DNA from: Bolinopsis microptera
Lineage: Eukaryota; Ctenophora; Tentaculata; Lobata; Bolinopsidae
DNA: 64,000 nt
Assembly: GCF_026151205.1 (NCBI RefSeq)
Contig: NC_087077.1
Span: 6,410,483 to 6,474,482, forward strand
Direction of reading: 5' to 3'
The translations under genes and the position numbers were made by a program. Numbering within the stretch: position 1 is the first letter of the stretch; the number at the start of each line of letters is the position of its first letter. Under the pieces are notes generated by a model that had not been told where the DNA came from, did no database searches, and was given only the letters and a program-made list of their open reading frames with translations. Of this stretch, positions 45,301-51,600 are shown piece after piece.

Positions 45301-46852
45301 AAGGAGGGATCATGTTATTCAACAGTAATAAAAGGAACAGTTTCACTTTAATAATCATAGCTGACAAGACTCCTTCAATTTATTCAAATTATTTTACCGC
45401 ATTTACAAAAAGAAACGCGTCTATTCTAATAATGAAATGTGGTATCCAACTCGAAAAATATAATACACTACTACTACAAACAACTACTACAGTGAGGTCT
45501 ATATTGCAACTATTACAGTGAGGTCTGATCGTCATCTACATATAGCTTGCTAATAATATTATAATATTATATGTTACCTATTAGTATTAATTTGTTAACT
45601 TACAGGAGAGAATAAGAGAGGATATAGCTGAAGCTGAGATAAAGGTGTACCCCAGCTCCCTCCTGCCTGAGGATGAGGATGTGTTGCAAGCTAATGCTCC
45701 CATCAGAAAACATCTTCCCTTAGCTGTAGTCGGTTAGTTACAAATATCTCAAATTAGAAATTCTCTACATGTAGCAACTGTAGTTGGTATTGAATTTGTG
45801 GGAGGAACCCACTGAATGTGGGCTATAAGGGAGGTTTCACATATTACTAAAAATAAAATCTCATATATTTGTTGAGCTGGTGATTACAATTAATGTGATG
45901 TCATTATTACCGGTCCGTAATACTTGTTAACAGGCAGGTGTAATGCCACCACGCTGACTAAGCTAACTAGTAGCACGCCCTCTTATTATTTGTAAAAATG
46001 ACATCATCTTCTGAAATGTTGCTTACTCTTACATGTGTGCATTACAGGTAGTGATAGAGCCCTCACCATTAACAACAAGAGTATTCTGGGTCGCCAAACT
46101 AAGTGGGGTTTTGTGGAGGTCGAGAACCCGAACCACTGCGAGTTTTCATTCCTACGTGACATGCTCCTCAGGTACATTACACGTCTTATTGTTATAACCA
46201 CCCCTCAAAGGGCATTTTACTGGTGAGTAGTAGTACTCCTTTATAATATATAATGTCGTGTGTTGAAACCGTTCAGATGTGTTCAGCTGAACCAGAGTTC
46301 AATGATAAGTTCGCTGAACAACGGACTAATATATATGTAAAATAATTTAGTTCATAATTAGCTCCAATTATACATTTTATTTATGGGAATAAGGTTATTA
46401 GAGCTTTCTAACACAAAATTCCTATTTGGGCCTCAGAGTTAGTACTTCACTGTAAAGTATAGTACTATGTTTTGTGCTTGCCAGTTTGAAAATTACACAG
46501 GTTCCTTAATTTCTTAGGGCAATATTTTGGGAATTCTATTTTTGGTAATTACTGAATTTTATTGTCCACAGTTCATGATTGATCCACTGAAATCGCAAAT
46601 TTGTAATCCTAGATGTAAGTTACAATCTCCAAAGTCTGGGAAATCTTTTCTTGACTGGAGAAGTGCGAAAATGCTCAACTAGATTGAATTTAGAGACTGG
46701 ATGTGATGAGTTGTACAGGTGTTCAACGTTCACTTGTTTACAGGACGCACATGCAAGATCTGAAAGACACTACCCATGAAGAACACTATGAGAACTATCG
46801 GCGTCAGAAACTCTCTGAAGAAGTTGGGGAAAACAACGGAGCAGGCGCATAA
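27015..46852 (+). CDS. Septin GTPase of the SEPT3/9/12 type with an N-terminal EF-hand pair (common exons)
   Basis: Ten exons join in phase: 27015-27051, 27509-27664, 28587-28763, 37009-37137, 37561-37642, 38156-38314, 38970-39060, 45606-45732, 46048-46171 and 46744-46852. Together they give 396 codons plus stop, to which a phase-0 first exon is added. GTPase motifs are complete: P-loop GESGLGKST, G3 DTPGFGD, G4 AKAD, and the septin unique element (KWGFVEVENPNHCEFSFLRD, RTHMQDLKD, HYENYR). The stretch before the P-loop (GYVGFDTVLEQQRKKFLKKG) matches the SEPT9-type alpha-0 helix and its basic membrane-binding patch. The C-terminus is short without a coiled coil, as in the SEPT3/9/12 group. Septins polymerise into filaments at membranes and the actin cortex. 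The odd feature is the EF-hand pair encoded by the first three exons. Exon structure is inferred from splice signals and phase. Confidence 0.88.
27805..28557. repeat. 27-bp AT-rich minisatellite, about 27 copies
   Basis: Tandem copies of a 27-bp unit with TATTATAATAATATTACATG and TAGTT fill the septin intron up to about 30 bp before the acceptor at 28587. A few copies carry an extra AATA or a TATCATA variant. Confidence 0.95.
28764..29175. repeat. Minisatellite built from the septin 5' splice site
   Basis: From the first base of the intron the donor text GTAAGTAGTGGGTAACCGGG is repeated about 20 times with variants. Many GTAAGT words therefore lie within 400 bp downstream of the real donor at 28764. 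Confidence 0.88.
29176..29792. other. Septin intron sequence without a gene
   Basis: Ordinary intronic DNA. At 29,503-29,516 the word TGGGCCACCCTGTA is the reverse complement of the mariner-type end TACAGGGTGGCCCA seen at 33,768. Confidence 0.4.
29793..29893. promoter_or_regulatory. 20-bp repeat carrying E-boxes (five copies)
   Basis: Five tandem copies of a unit around CCACATGTCACGTGGTAACT. Each copy except the first carries CACGTG, the palindromic E-box recognised by bHLH-ZIP factors. Regulatory use is inference; the repeat itself is plain. Confidence 0.55.
30062..30152 (+). repeat. Poly-G-linked inverted-word repeat, copy 1
   Basis: After a G-run and GTCCAACTACAAAAAATACG comes a core ACGCACCCCTAAAATTTC, then TTCGTATTCG and three CGTATTTTTT words. 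The core is bounded by AATACGAA and TTCGTATT, which are inverted repeats. Copy 2 at 35,297 has the same outer parts but the core reversed. Confidence 0.75.
30274..30385. repeat. 43-bp poly-G run and related word-repeat element (copy 3)
   Basis: A run of 43 G (30274-30316) is followed by TGCAACAACAAAAACGATG, the core ACCCACACAAAATTTTGAAA and ATCGTTTTTTT. The layout and core match copies 1 and 2, but the flanking word is different (AAAAACGAT instead of AAAAAATACGA). Confidence 0.7.
30386..30846. other. Septin intron; another word-repeat hairpin at 30,738-30,820
   Basis: No gene. At 30,738-30,820 GTCCGTTTTTGTCCGTT is followed by a core CGGTACCCTATATTTTC and then AACGGACAAAAAG, GGCGGACAAAAAC. 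This is the same design with a third word, GGACAAAAA. Confidence 0.5.
30847..32817. repeat. About 2 kb (TCC)n polypyrimidine tract
   Basis: Nearly 2 kb of CCT/TCC triplets interrupted by CAGT words. Blocks of several hundred bases are duplicated inside it; for example, the region around CAGTACCCGATCCCCCC occurs twice, near 31,277 and 31,512. Almost all purines are on the other strand, which favours triplex DNA. The long Ser/Pro/Leu frames are repeat artefacts. Confidence 0.95.
32818..33624 (+). CDS. Unrecognised ORF fused to the end of the TCC tract (about 268 aa)
   Basis: After the TCC repeat the frame stays open from about 32818 to TGA at 33622-33624 with normal, non-repetitive composition. 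The start is unknown, since the frame enters from the repeat. Visible features are a basic N-terminal part (RRTYRVLRLCTGQQGKIGAL, then RATSLKKLRKALREG), an acidic centre (LVYDDDREEAELEAPNDDDD) and a C-terminal part with several Cys and aromatic residues (GRWYHVDTAAEKF, FVGDKGWFDKKKF, SVCHVPTNSFCSTHQNYHVW). I do not recognise the family. No acceptor or donor ties it to the septin exons. It may be part of an unfamiliar transposon or a retrocopy; the frame is intact over 800 bp, which suggests it is not very old. Confidence 0.5.
   Translation, partial: STKDARRTYRVLRLCTGQQGKIGALSLMRKAAHDVAHTRGKTLIPNPNQTRVYKGRATSLKKLRKALREGIDMGKDMIRAHTKLSGCELDIPTEPDCYTLVYDDDREEAELEAPNDDDDEMEIYYQSTGVLTTDGRWYHVDTAAEKFMNHGRSSMAGHTRQRRIKDYSFDRVSFSRPCESLGKDCKRVFVGDKGWFDKKKFKQAVKFRGQALFMSTSHIFSKGDRSSVCHVPTNSFCSTHQNYHVWVKSDVDGKIYLSKEVLKITKRI
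33768..34886 (+). mobile_element. Decayed Tc1/mariner-like DNA transposon
   Basis: The segment begins with TACAGGGTGGCCCAAAAGTG, a typical mariner-type terminal sequence. It contains a broken transposase and a 41-bp inverted repeat (34087-34127 against 34838-34878, beginning CGGATACGTGATCCGAGCAC). The matching outer terminus is not seen downstream. The inner inverted repeat may be a nested or subterminal structure. Confidence 0.6.
34253..34715 (+). pseudogene. Mariner-like transposase remnant with internal deletion
   Basis: The first ATG at 34253 opens 117 codons resembling the N-terminal helix-turn-helix region of mariner-like transposases (YTAEQRLFVYLNKENGEFCP, then DLSRTSLQRILKRDLSYRAY) and stops at 34604-34606. 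A few bases later another frame gives VTICCAISSRGILGLYFYEG, which matches the region around the second catalytic aspartate block of these enzymes. The catalytic centre with the first Asp is missing between them, so an internal deletion has removed it. The protein is dead. Confidence 0.65.
34887..35296. other. Septin intron sequence without a gene
   Basis: AT-rich, no feature recognised. Confidence 0.4.
35297..35392 (-). repeat. Poly-G-linked inverted-word repeat, copy 2
   Basis: In reverse orientation relative to copy 1 at 30,062, this has the same G-run (a C-run on the plus strand), GTCCAACTAC, and TACGAAAAAA words. The central core of about 36 bp is inverted relative to those outer parts. 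Confidence 0.75.
35470..35688. repeat. 47-bp minisatellite with a CArG box in each unit, array 1
   Basis: Four full units and a truncated fifth. Each full unit includes CCCGTGATGCCCATATAAGG (array unit 3 starts CTCGTG, unit 4 has GACCATATAAGG) followed by AGTGGACTAGAT. CCATATAAGG fits the SRF/CArG consensus CC(A/T)6GG exactly. Confidence 0.93.
35689..36173 (-). mobile_element. About 485-bp insertion with an AAAC tail splitting the CArG array
   Basis: The CArG minisatellite is interrupted by a non-repeat segment whose left edge is GTTTGTTTGTTTGTTT, that is, an AAAC tail on the minus strand. CCCCGTGATGCCCATAT occurs on both sides and is a possible 17-bp target duplication, although the repeat nature of the target makes this ambiguous. 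It may be a SINE or a short LINE tail. No coding sequence is seen, and a GGTTCG word near 36,055 is too little to call a tRNA-type promoter. Confidence 0.45.
36174..36415. repeat. 47-bp CArG minisatellite, array 2 (five copies)
   Basis: Five units of the same sequence as array 1, each with CCATATAAGG; the last unit diverges at its end. Confidence 0.93.
36416..37008. other. End of the large septin intron
   Basis: Nothing recognised besides the acceptor CTTAG at 37004-37008 before the P-loop exon. Confidence 0.5.
37009..39060 (+). CDS. Septin G-domain exons (P-loop to G4)
   Basis: Exons 37009-37137 (ESGLGKSTLVNTLFKSKVSR...IPKTVEINTVTH), 37561-37642 (VIEEKNVRLRLSITDTPGFG), 38156-38314 (WLPIYDQINKQFDKFL...[20 protein letters not shown]) and 38970-39060 (CMKKLHDVVNIIPVIAKADT). 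Donors are GTAAGT, GTAAGT, GTATTT and GTAAAG, and all acceptors are CAG or TAG. The text matches the SEPT3/9/12 group closely. The first of these introns begins with a minisatellite copied from the exon end. Confidence 0.92.
37138..37400. repeat. 29-bp minisatellite copied from a septin exon end and its donor
   Basis: The last 22 bases of exon 37009-37137 plus the first 7 intron bases are repeated in tandem nine more times. Each copy offers ATG|GTAAGT or ATG|GTAGGT, and the last reads GTAAAA. Using a downstream donor would add 29 nt per step and soon reaches a stop in frame. Confidence 0.95.
37650..38150. repeat. (TTATTTTG)n microsatellite and a 32-bp GTGACTTTACTAAT minisatellite
   Basis: 37,650-37,795 is a GTTATTTT-type repeat. 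37,858-38,150 holds tandem ACTAATGTGACTTTACTAAT and GTGACAGTAGTC units that run to the very edge of the acceptor CAG at 38153-38155. Confidence 0.9.
38369..38852. mobile_element. TTAA-flanked MITE (piggyBac-like ends), copy 1
   Basis: A 484-bp element lies between TTAA at 38365-38368 and TTAA at 38853-38856. It has terminal inverted repeats of about 70 bp starting GGGGGCAGGGGG and containing TTTATGAAATTTCTCTCGAA. Duplicated TTAA is the signature of piggyBac-type insertion. No coding sequence is present. Related copies occur at 49.1 kb and 63.4 kb. Confidence 0.88.
39061..40688. other. Septin intron, no gene recognised
   Basis: Ordinary intronic DNA. Notable words are CACGTGGTGCCCATATTAGG near 39,452 (a relative of the CArG repeat) and a short (GT)n with CTGT at 40,262. 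Confidence 0.45.
40689..40728. repeat. Perfect 40-bp palindrome
   Basis: The 20-bp arms TATTATAAAGCGAGACGATA and its exact complement meet without a spacer. Confidence 0.92.
40936..41232. repeat. 17-bp minisatellite, about 17 copies
   Basis: Tandem GTGATGGGTTACACTAA units with A/G and T/C variants. Confidence 0.95.
41233..41903. other. Septin intron, no gene recognised
   Basis: Contains C-runs at 41,417-41,439 and otherwise plain sequence. Confidence 0.45.
41904..42250. repeat. 18-bp minisatellite (left part), target of a Penelope-like insertion
   Basis: About 19 tandem units of ACACACAGTTACTAATAT. The array is cut at 42250 and resumes at 44536 after the Penelope-like element. Confidence 0.95.
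42251..44305 (+). CDS. Penelope-like element protein: RT plus GIY-YIG endonuclease (partial)
   Basis: The frame is open from the junction with the minisatellite to TAA at 44303-44305 (684 codons). No ATG lies near the start, so the N-terminus is truncated. The RT shows FYPAFKIHKLKKEDLIPGAK, PPARLITALHEG, AFTFDYKALYDSLS (catalytic D), QKRGVPTGGSICVQLANIAV and the catalytic YIDDG. The C-terminal GIY-YIG nuclease reads VVYLFSCQLCNMCYVGRTVQ followed by LRARVNEHR, with a Cys cluster before it (CGGRHCGTC). RT fused to GIY-YIG is diagnostic of canonical Penelope-like retroelements. No internal stop is present, so the copy is young apart from truncation. Confidence 0.93.
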   Translation, partial: TVIIDPDLIKQRTLEKLENQELYEKLDCDPTQQLYEKLFKHWVQGKEEGLILARDAKEVMGVSDNTRADQTGPTNRPSTLPHYRPGQPYFYPAFKIHKLKKEDLIPGAKPPARLITALHEGASRRPDVFLADKYLRQLERDFCEDLLIDNRDALVWLDNINNTLDTELKSNIKAFTFDYKALYDSLSPHLTIQALKVAMEEKRPEWSAKFKEWLIRSVELSFESSIGKFNGEWYRQKRGVPTGGSICVQLANIAVYHVMREQVYTDTELMEPVKSVKRYIDDGCGVFHGTKRQFSKFIATVNSRLAELGLHIDENIIEDNNVYVSFLDIKFCFDTAGDLQTDLHVKETDARSYLYFGSHHPNDTFSSIVYSACLRLRRIINDNDRLRKQIDELKTFFFQSNYPKTMVDNISEKVKGFERCLKPLENSNSNVLVPKSPEPAVRVISTFGSDQELVESVQRLEPELSRTRSFSGLSGSHTSGNTPGSPISSRAGTSRPIFKFVRRTGTSFRRKLVKAKQFADDLTQPHTRPCGGRHCGTCNIISPHPSITVNGQRAKAVTGTCVSYNVVYLFSCQLCNMCYVGRTVQPLRARVNEHRAHYYKLISDNTFVPEENDDGFSLGKHLVEVHNMKQRDNFNQAYKVSILSNSSPRTLEVDEHRYIQKLRTIRPLGLNAMDPFGIPLLDLS
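42251..44535 (+). mobile_element. Penelope-like element (5'-truncated) with 13-bp target duplication
   Basis: The insertion is bounded by ACACACAGTTACC at 42238-42250 and again at 44536-44548. Since most neighbouring units end in ACT rather than ACC, the match is informative though not unique. The element carries RT and GIY-YIG domains and about 230 bp of 3' sequence with a CTGAAGATAG motif near 44,440. Confidence 0.85.
44536..44617. repeat. 18-bp minisatellite (right part)
   Basis: The ACACACAGTTAC(C/T)AATAT units resume after the Penelope-like element and are cut again at 44617 by a second insertion. Confidence 0.9.
44618..44948. mobile_element. Penelope-type terminal repeat as a perfect 135-bp inverted pair, with 12-bp target duplication
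   Basis: A 331-bp insertion is flanked by AATACACACAGT at 44606-44617 and 44949-44960. Within it 44665-44799 and 44815-44949 are exact reverse complements with a 15-nt loop. Each arm carries CTGAAGATGGCGTTGACGCC followed by GAAAA, the Penelope-type terminal motif. It contains no protein. The exact identity of the arms implies a recent origin. Confidence 0.85.
44844..44880 (+). ncRNA. Hammerhead-ribozyme-like core (partial)
   Basis: The text reads CTGAAGA, then a GGCG-TTGA-CGCC hairpin (stem II), then GAAA. This is the conserved half of a hammerhead core (CUGANGA ... GAAA), and Penelope-like elements are known to carry hammerhead motifs. I could not find a clear stem I/III partner with the NUH cleavage site nearby, so activity is unproven. 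The inverted arm has the same motif on the minus strand. Confidence 0.4.
44961..45605. other. Septin intron, no gene recognised
   Basis: AT-rich intronic sequence ending at the acceptor ACAG before 45606. Confidence 0.5.
45606..46852 (+). CDS. Septin C-terminal exons
   Basis: Exons 45606-45732 (ERIREDIAEAEIKVYPSSLL...HLPLAVVG), 46048-46171 (SDRALTINNKSILGRQ, KWGFVEVENPNHCEFSFLRD) and 46744-46852 (THMQDLKDTTHEEHYENYRR, ending NNGAGA-stop). Donors are GTTAGT and GTACAT. They carry the end of the G-domain and the septin unique element. The protein stops about 20 residues after HYENYR, with no coiled coil. A GC-rich GCACCGGCGCA repeat follows the stop codon. Confidence 0.92.
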
Positions 46853-47500
46853 CGCACCGGCGCACTGTGCCCGGCGCACAACGTACCGGCGCAGTGGCGC
46901 ACTGTGCCCAGCGCACTTGCCTCATTCATATATCTAGGATTAATTACGCTGTTTCTTTTGTGTAAAATAAGATAATTTTCGTATGGAGCCCCATGCGTGT
47001 GTAATGTGCTGCTATATGACTCGTTTGGGAATGCAGCTCAAATACACGCTCACCAAACTCATAAACTGCTATAAAACTTTTTGATGTTTCTGCCGTTCTT
47101 TTTTCATCTTATAAGCTCTTGTTAATGATATATTCTTTCTTAATGATAGCGATTAAATCAATTTGCACTTTCACTACATATATGATAACATAGCAGTGTG
47201 CTAATGTTACAGTGTTAACAATGTTAACAGTGTGCTGCAGTGTGCTAATGTTAAATTTAGGCATAATTAGGATATTTAATGATTTGTACAAAGTTTGAAG
47301 CGCCATGTTGGAAGTGTTTAATTTTGGCGGCAAAGTTTGCGACATGTATATTTTATTACTTTACATTATGATATTGGACTTTGTTAACGAAGAAGCCATA
47401 CGTTGAGCAATATGTCAGTAACTTCATTCTAATATCTAACGCCCTGTGGTGGCCGATACAAGCTTTATAACCGCTCCTTTGTTGTTATTTGCAATTCTAG
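46853..47500. other. Septin 3' flank
   Basis: GCGCA-rich text directly after the stop, then AT-rich sequence. No clear AATAAA is seen close by. Confidence 0.4.
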
Positions 47501-47570
47501 GAATAATCAATATGAGGTCATTAACCACCGCATTTTTGACAAACGATACAACAGTAGGTTAAAGAAAAAG
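47501..47570 (+). CDS. Possible alternative terminal septin exon or exon of an unseen gene
   Basis: A good acceptor (GCAATTCTAG) and a fair donor (AAG|GTAAAA) bound 70 bases that read NNQYEVINHRIFDKRYNSRL and KKK. The start phase matches the donor at 46171, so it could replace the last septin exon, but it lacks the THMQDLKD block. Very tentative. Confidence 0.2.
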
Positions 47571-48694
47571 GTAAAAATGTCAAACATTCAGAAAATATCA
47601 AATATCTCAAACAAAATCGTTTTAATATTTTACGTTTTAAGAATGATATTTTTTATGTTTAAACTAGTATTTTGACACTATGATATTAACTTACAATTGT
47701 TTCGAGAATAAGTCCAAAGATTATACAAATAGAATATTAGGCTACGGCCTGATTTCTGGTTCGCAAATTTTTGACTAAGTTATTGATCGTTATTAAACGT
47801 CTTGTATGTGGTGTCAATTCTTATTTTAAATCCGATTTATATAAATGGATAGATATTTGTACTTATTCGTGAAACGAAAATAACAGGGATGCAAGTTGCA
47901 AGATCTTATGCCTTTTGGTTGTGAGTACACACAACCCAGCGACTATGCCCCGTTCAAGCCTTGCAATTACTGAAAGCTCACAAAAGTTTATTGTAAGTCT
48001 ACGGAATGGAGCTGTGGCGGCGAAGTGTTCGAATGCTATCGCTAGTTTTTGGCCCAGATTTGTAATCAAAAGTTGGTCCACCTTGCGCACGTGAGAACAA
48101 TGTTGTCGCAGTGTAGAAATCGCGATTTGTCTGGATATTGGAAGATTAATCTCGCAGTCAGCGACAGACCTGTTCAAGTCGTAGTACCTAGTTGCTAGAC
48201 GCTAGTATCGCAATATTTCAGTATGGTCTGATGCGACCTACCTTACTAAAGCCGTTAGTCAGACTAAATGTATATTTATGTGCAGATTAGGAGATTCATG
48301 ACTGTGGGCGGGTAGGTTTTTAGCTTCTTGCCTAGACAAAATAGGTATTAAATCAATAAACCTTACAAATTTGCTGAAAATTATGGCACAGCGAGATAAA
48401 CAAACATTCCTCGCTAATCGCCAGACTATCGTTTTAAAATTCTTTTTAAAAGTATGTTCGCCAAAAGGATTATGTGACTTTTGAGGTCAACATTTAATTA
48501 CACATTAAGCCTTTACTGACTATTTTTCAGTTAGCCAGCTTCGTTATCTACTCTGTATTTAATAGCTATACCGTCATTAAAGTCTGTCTATAAGATCAAT
48601 GATTATTCCTAAACCTTAAAAGACCTGTAAACCTAATCCGATTAGTATACCTATCGTGTAATAATGTCAGAAACAATAAAAGTCCGACCATCCC
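47571..48694. other. Intergenic region between septin and the minus-strand membrane-protein gene
   Basis: No supported gene. A 104-codon minus-strand frame at 47863-48177 has no recognisable domain or clear splice context. Confidence 0.4.
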
Positions 48695-51600
48695 TCACTC
48701 CTCTCCTTCTTCCTCATCCTCTACAACTCTCTTTCTGTAGATCACGACGGTGTAGACTATGGCGAATATAGTCATTATCACTGCTTGGACCACAGCGAAA
48801 CTCTTTGTTTCGGGTGAGTATTCGGTCTTCTCGCCGTCTCCGACAACCACGTTGGTGAAGAGGCATCCCAGAGGAGGGTAATTGAGCGAAACTTGGATCA
48901 GGAGGTAGATAAAGCTGGCAGCGAAGGAGTGGATAATGGATCGTGTGTCGGAGTATTTGGAGAACGCCACCACGCAACAACCCATAGCGCACATGATCCA
49001 GCCAACTGAACCGTCGTTGTAGCAGAACTCTAGGGCAACTGACGTTTATTTGGATGGTTCTTGCAGTAAAAGATACCATTTTATAGCAAAATTACTATTC
49101 GTGCAAGATCAGGGGGACATGAAAATTGTCTCGAAATGATCGAGTTTATAGTTTTTTTCCTGATATAGCCTGTTTTCTGATACCATATATTTTCTGGTCT
49201 CATGGGAAAATATTGTTCTTAGCCAAAGTTTAAAGTTACCGCCGGTCAAAGGTCAGCACTTAGTCTTATGTGTAACTGTAATGGTTTAAAAATCCATCTT
49301 TTCCGCTACAGTTTTAAAACAATCACCTTAATCAAACTTTCAGGATATATTGATAGGATCATCAGAAACAGAAGAGATCTATACAGCTAGAATTTTGAGG
49401 TATGCTTTTTTTAAATTGTATTCGATTCCGAAAATCTTGGACGTCGTTTTTTGACGATTTTTAAACGTCTGCCAAAATTCGTCAAAGACTTCGGGCCGAC
49501 AAATCGGGGGATCCTATTCCTGGTACATTCGGTAACTGTAAAATCGAGGTTACAATTCAACTGTATCAGTATCTTTGAGCTAGCTGATTATGCACCATTT
49601 AAATAGAAAGGGGGGGGGGGGGGGGGGGGCAGCCGAAAATCGGGGGAAAACCTACATTTTAATATAATTTAATATGGTCGTCCCATATTAAACAAATAAA
49701 ATTAAACGGTGGGTAAAATCAATCGTTATCGAAAAGCAAATTGAATATAAAATTAAAATCAAACTTACTTTTTAAATGGGCCTCTTCCGCCCTGATGAAT
49801 ATCGTCACCGCCAGTATAGCCACAATCATGATCTCAGAGTCCGGCAAGGCTGAGGCGATGCTGTTGATGCTGGTCTTTGTATATCCAACACCAGCTTTTG
49901 ACACCTTTTTTGAAGTTCTTGCAACTTTCACGGAAGCTGTTCGGGTGAACTCTTTGGCCTTGGCCATATTTCCTCCATCTTCTATGTCTTCTCCCATTTC
50001 TTCTGAAGCTTCCTAAATATCATAGCAAAATATTAGGATTTTCATTTTTCATCACCACGAAGGAAACTGATTTCGAACTAATCGATATTGTGCTGTCATT
50101 GGCAAGATATGCCGCAAAACCAAAATAGAATGATCTGATTAGTGATTTATTACATATTAGGGTATACTATACTGATACACTTCACTTTACAATCCTATCA
50201 TGCAGAGCACAGCGTGACTTGAACCAATTCAACAATACGAATTTATTCGAGCAAATATACTCGGGCATTTACACAGAATTGCAGTAAATTAATGAGACGG
50301 AAGTTCGTTTCTGATATTACGTTAAGGACTTTAAATAAATCGTGCAGCGGAGGCTTTCTCCCACAGGAAACCCATTTTTTTTTAATTCAATGACCTTAAT
50401 CGGCTCGCTATTACTGATCACCACACAGCTTTTCATGTTGAATTTCTATCCGGGTCAAATTATCCTTGGACTTGGAGAAATTGAAAAGGTTCAAACAACG
50501 GTGCCAAACAAAGATCATGCACGACGCACGTATGTGTTTTCGCAAACAGTAAATGGCAGTCGCACAAACAAATCAGCCGATAGCCCACAGTCTGATTGAT
50601 GATCTGTGCACTGTATTCAACCTAACCCTCCGATAATTTAGATATAATAAATACACAAAGGGTACGTTCTTAAAACAAAAGCAAGGCCTGTGGTTATACC
50701 TTACTGGTTTAACGCTTGCATTGTGTTGCACGTTTTACAAACTGTTCGCGGCACACCTGGACATCGCTGTCCAGCTCCAGGGAAATCATAAATGTTTTGT
50801 GTCGATAAACGATCGTGTAGATCTTCCAACTATTACAATCTATCAACCTATTGAAATAAGAAATGCTCTTCAATTCTAATCGCGTTCTTTTGTTTGGACG
50901 AAATGTCGCGTATTCACGTGGCCAAGCATTCGCACAATTCATCGAAGGAGCACTTCTACTGACAGCTAAATTATTTTGCGATAAAAGACTATAGAAATTG
51001 AAGCTGCTCAAGAAAAATATTGGCAGAACACTATCTTCACATCGGACAATTTATCTCCGTCAACAAAGGCTCATTTCGGTCCTATTGCAAGATATCTCCA
51101 CCAATCACCCAGTCATTTACCCAGTATTACAATCTACCTAACTTTTACCTAGTAACCCATTGTCATTAGAAATTCCCTTCAATTTAAATCCCCCAATCTT
51201 GTTCTGTTGACAATCGACATGTCACGTGGTCGAGCCATTCCACATAACTCAAGATGTATAATATAAATATTAAGCCATACAATAAGCAATTCTGTAGCTG
51301 ATCGGTGGATTATTTTGGATACAACAGATAATACAGAAATAGAAGCTGAGGAAAAATATTTCCGTCAACAAAAGATTATCTTGATCCTATTGCAAGAAGC
51401 CTTTGTCCATCACCAGCAGCCAGTTTTGCAAGAACGGAGGTACTGTAATTGTCTCTGATTAGGAGAGAGGCTCGTCTAACACCGGAGCCCATGCACTGCC
51501 ACTGTAACTTGGGCCCTCTGAAGCACTTGTAGTTCGTACTTTTGCAGTCTAATGCAGTTTTCTCTCTGGTGATGAAAAGTGAATTAATGGATTTGTGAAT

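Noticed and set aside
47863-48177. 104-codon minus-strand frame
   Set aside because: No domain, no codon or splice context tying it to the membrane-protein gene; length is within chance for this composition.
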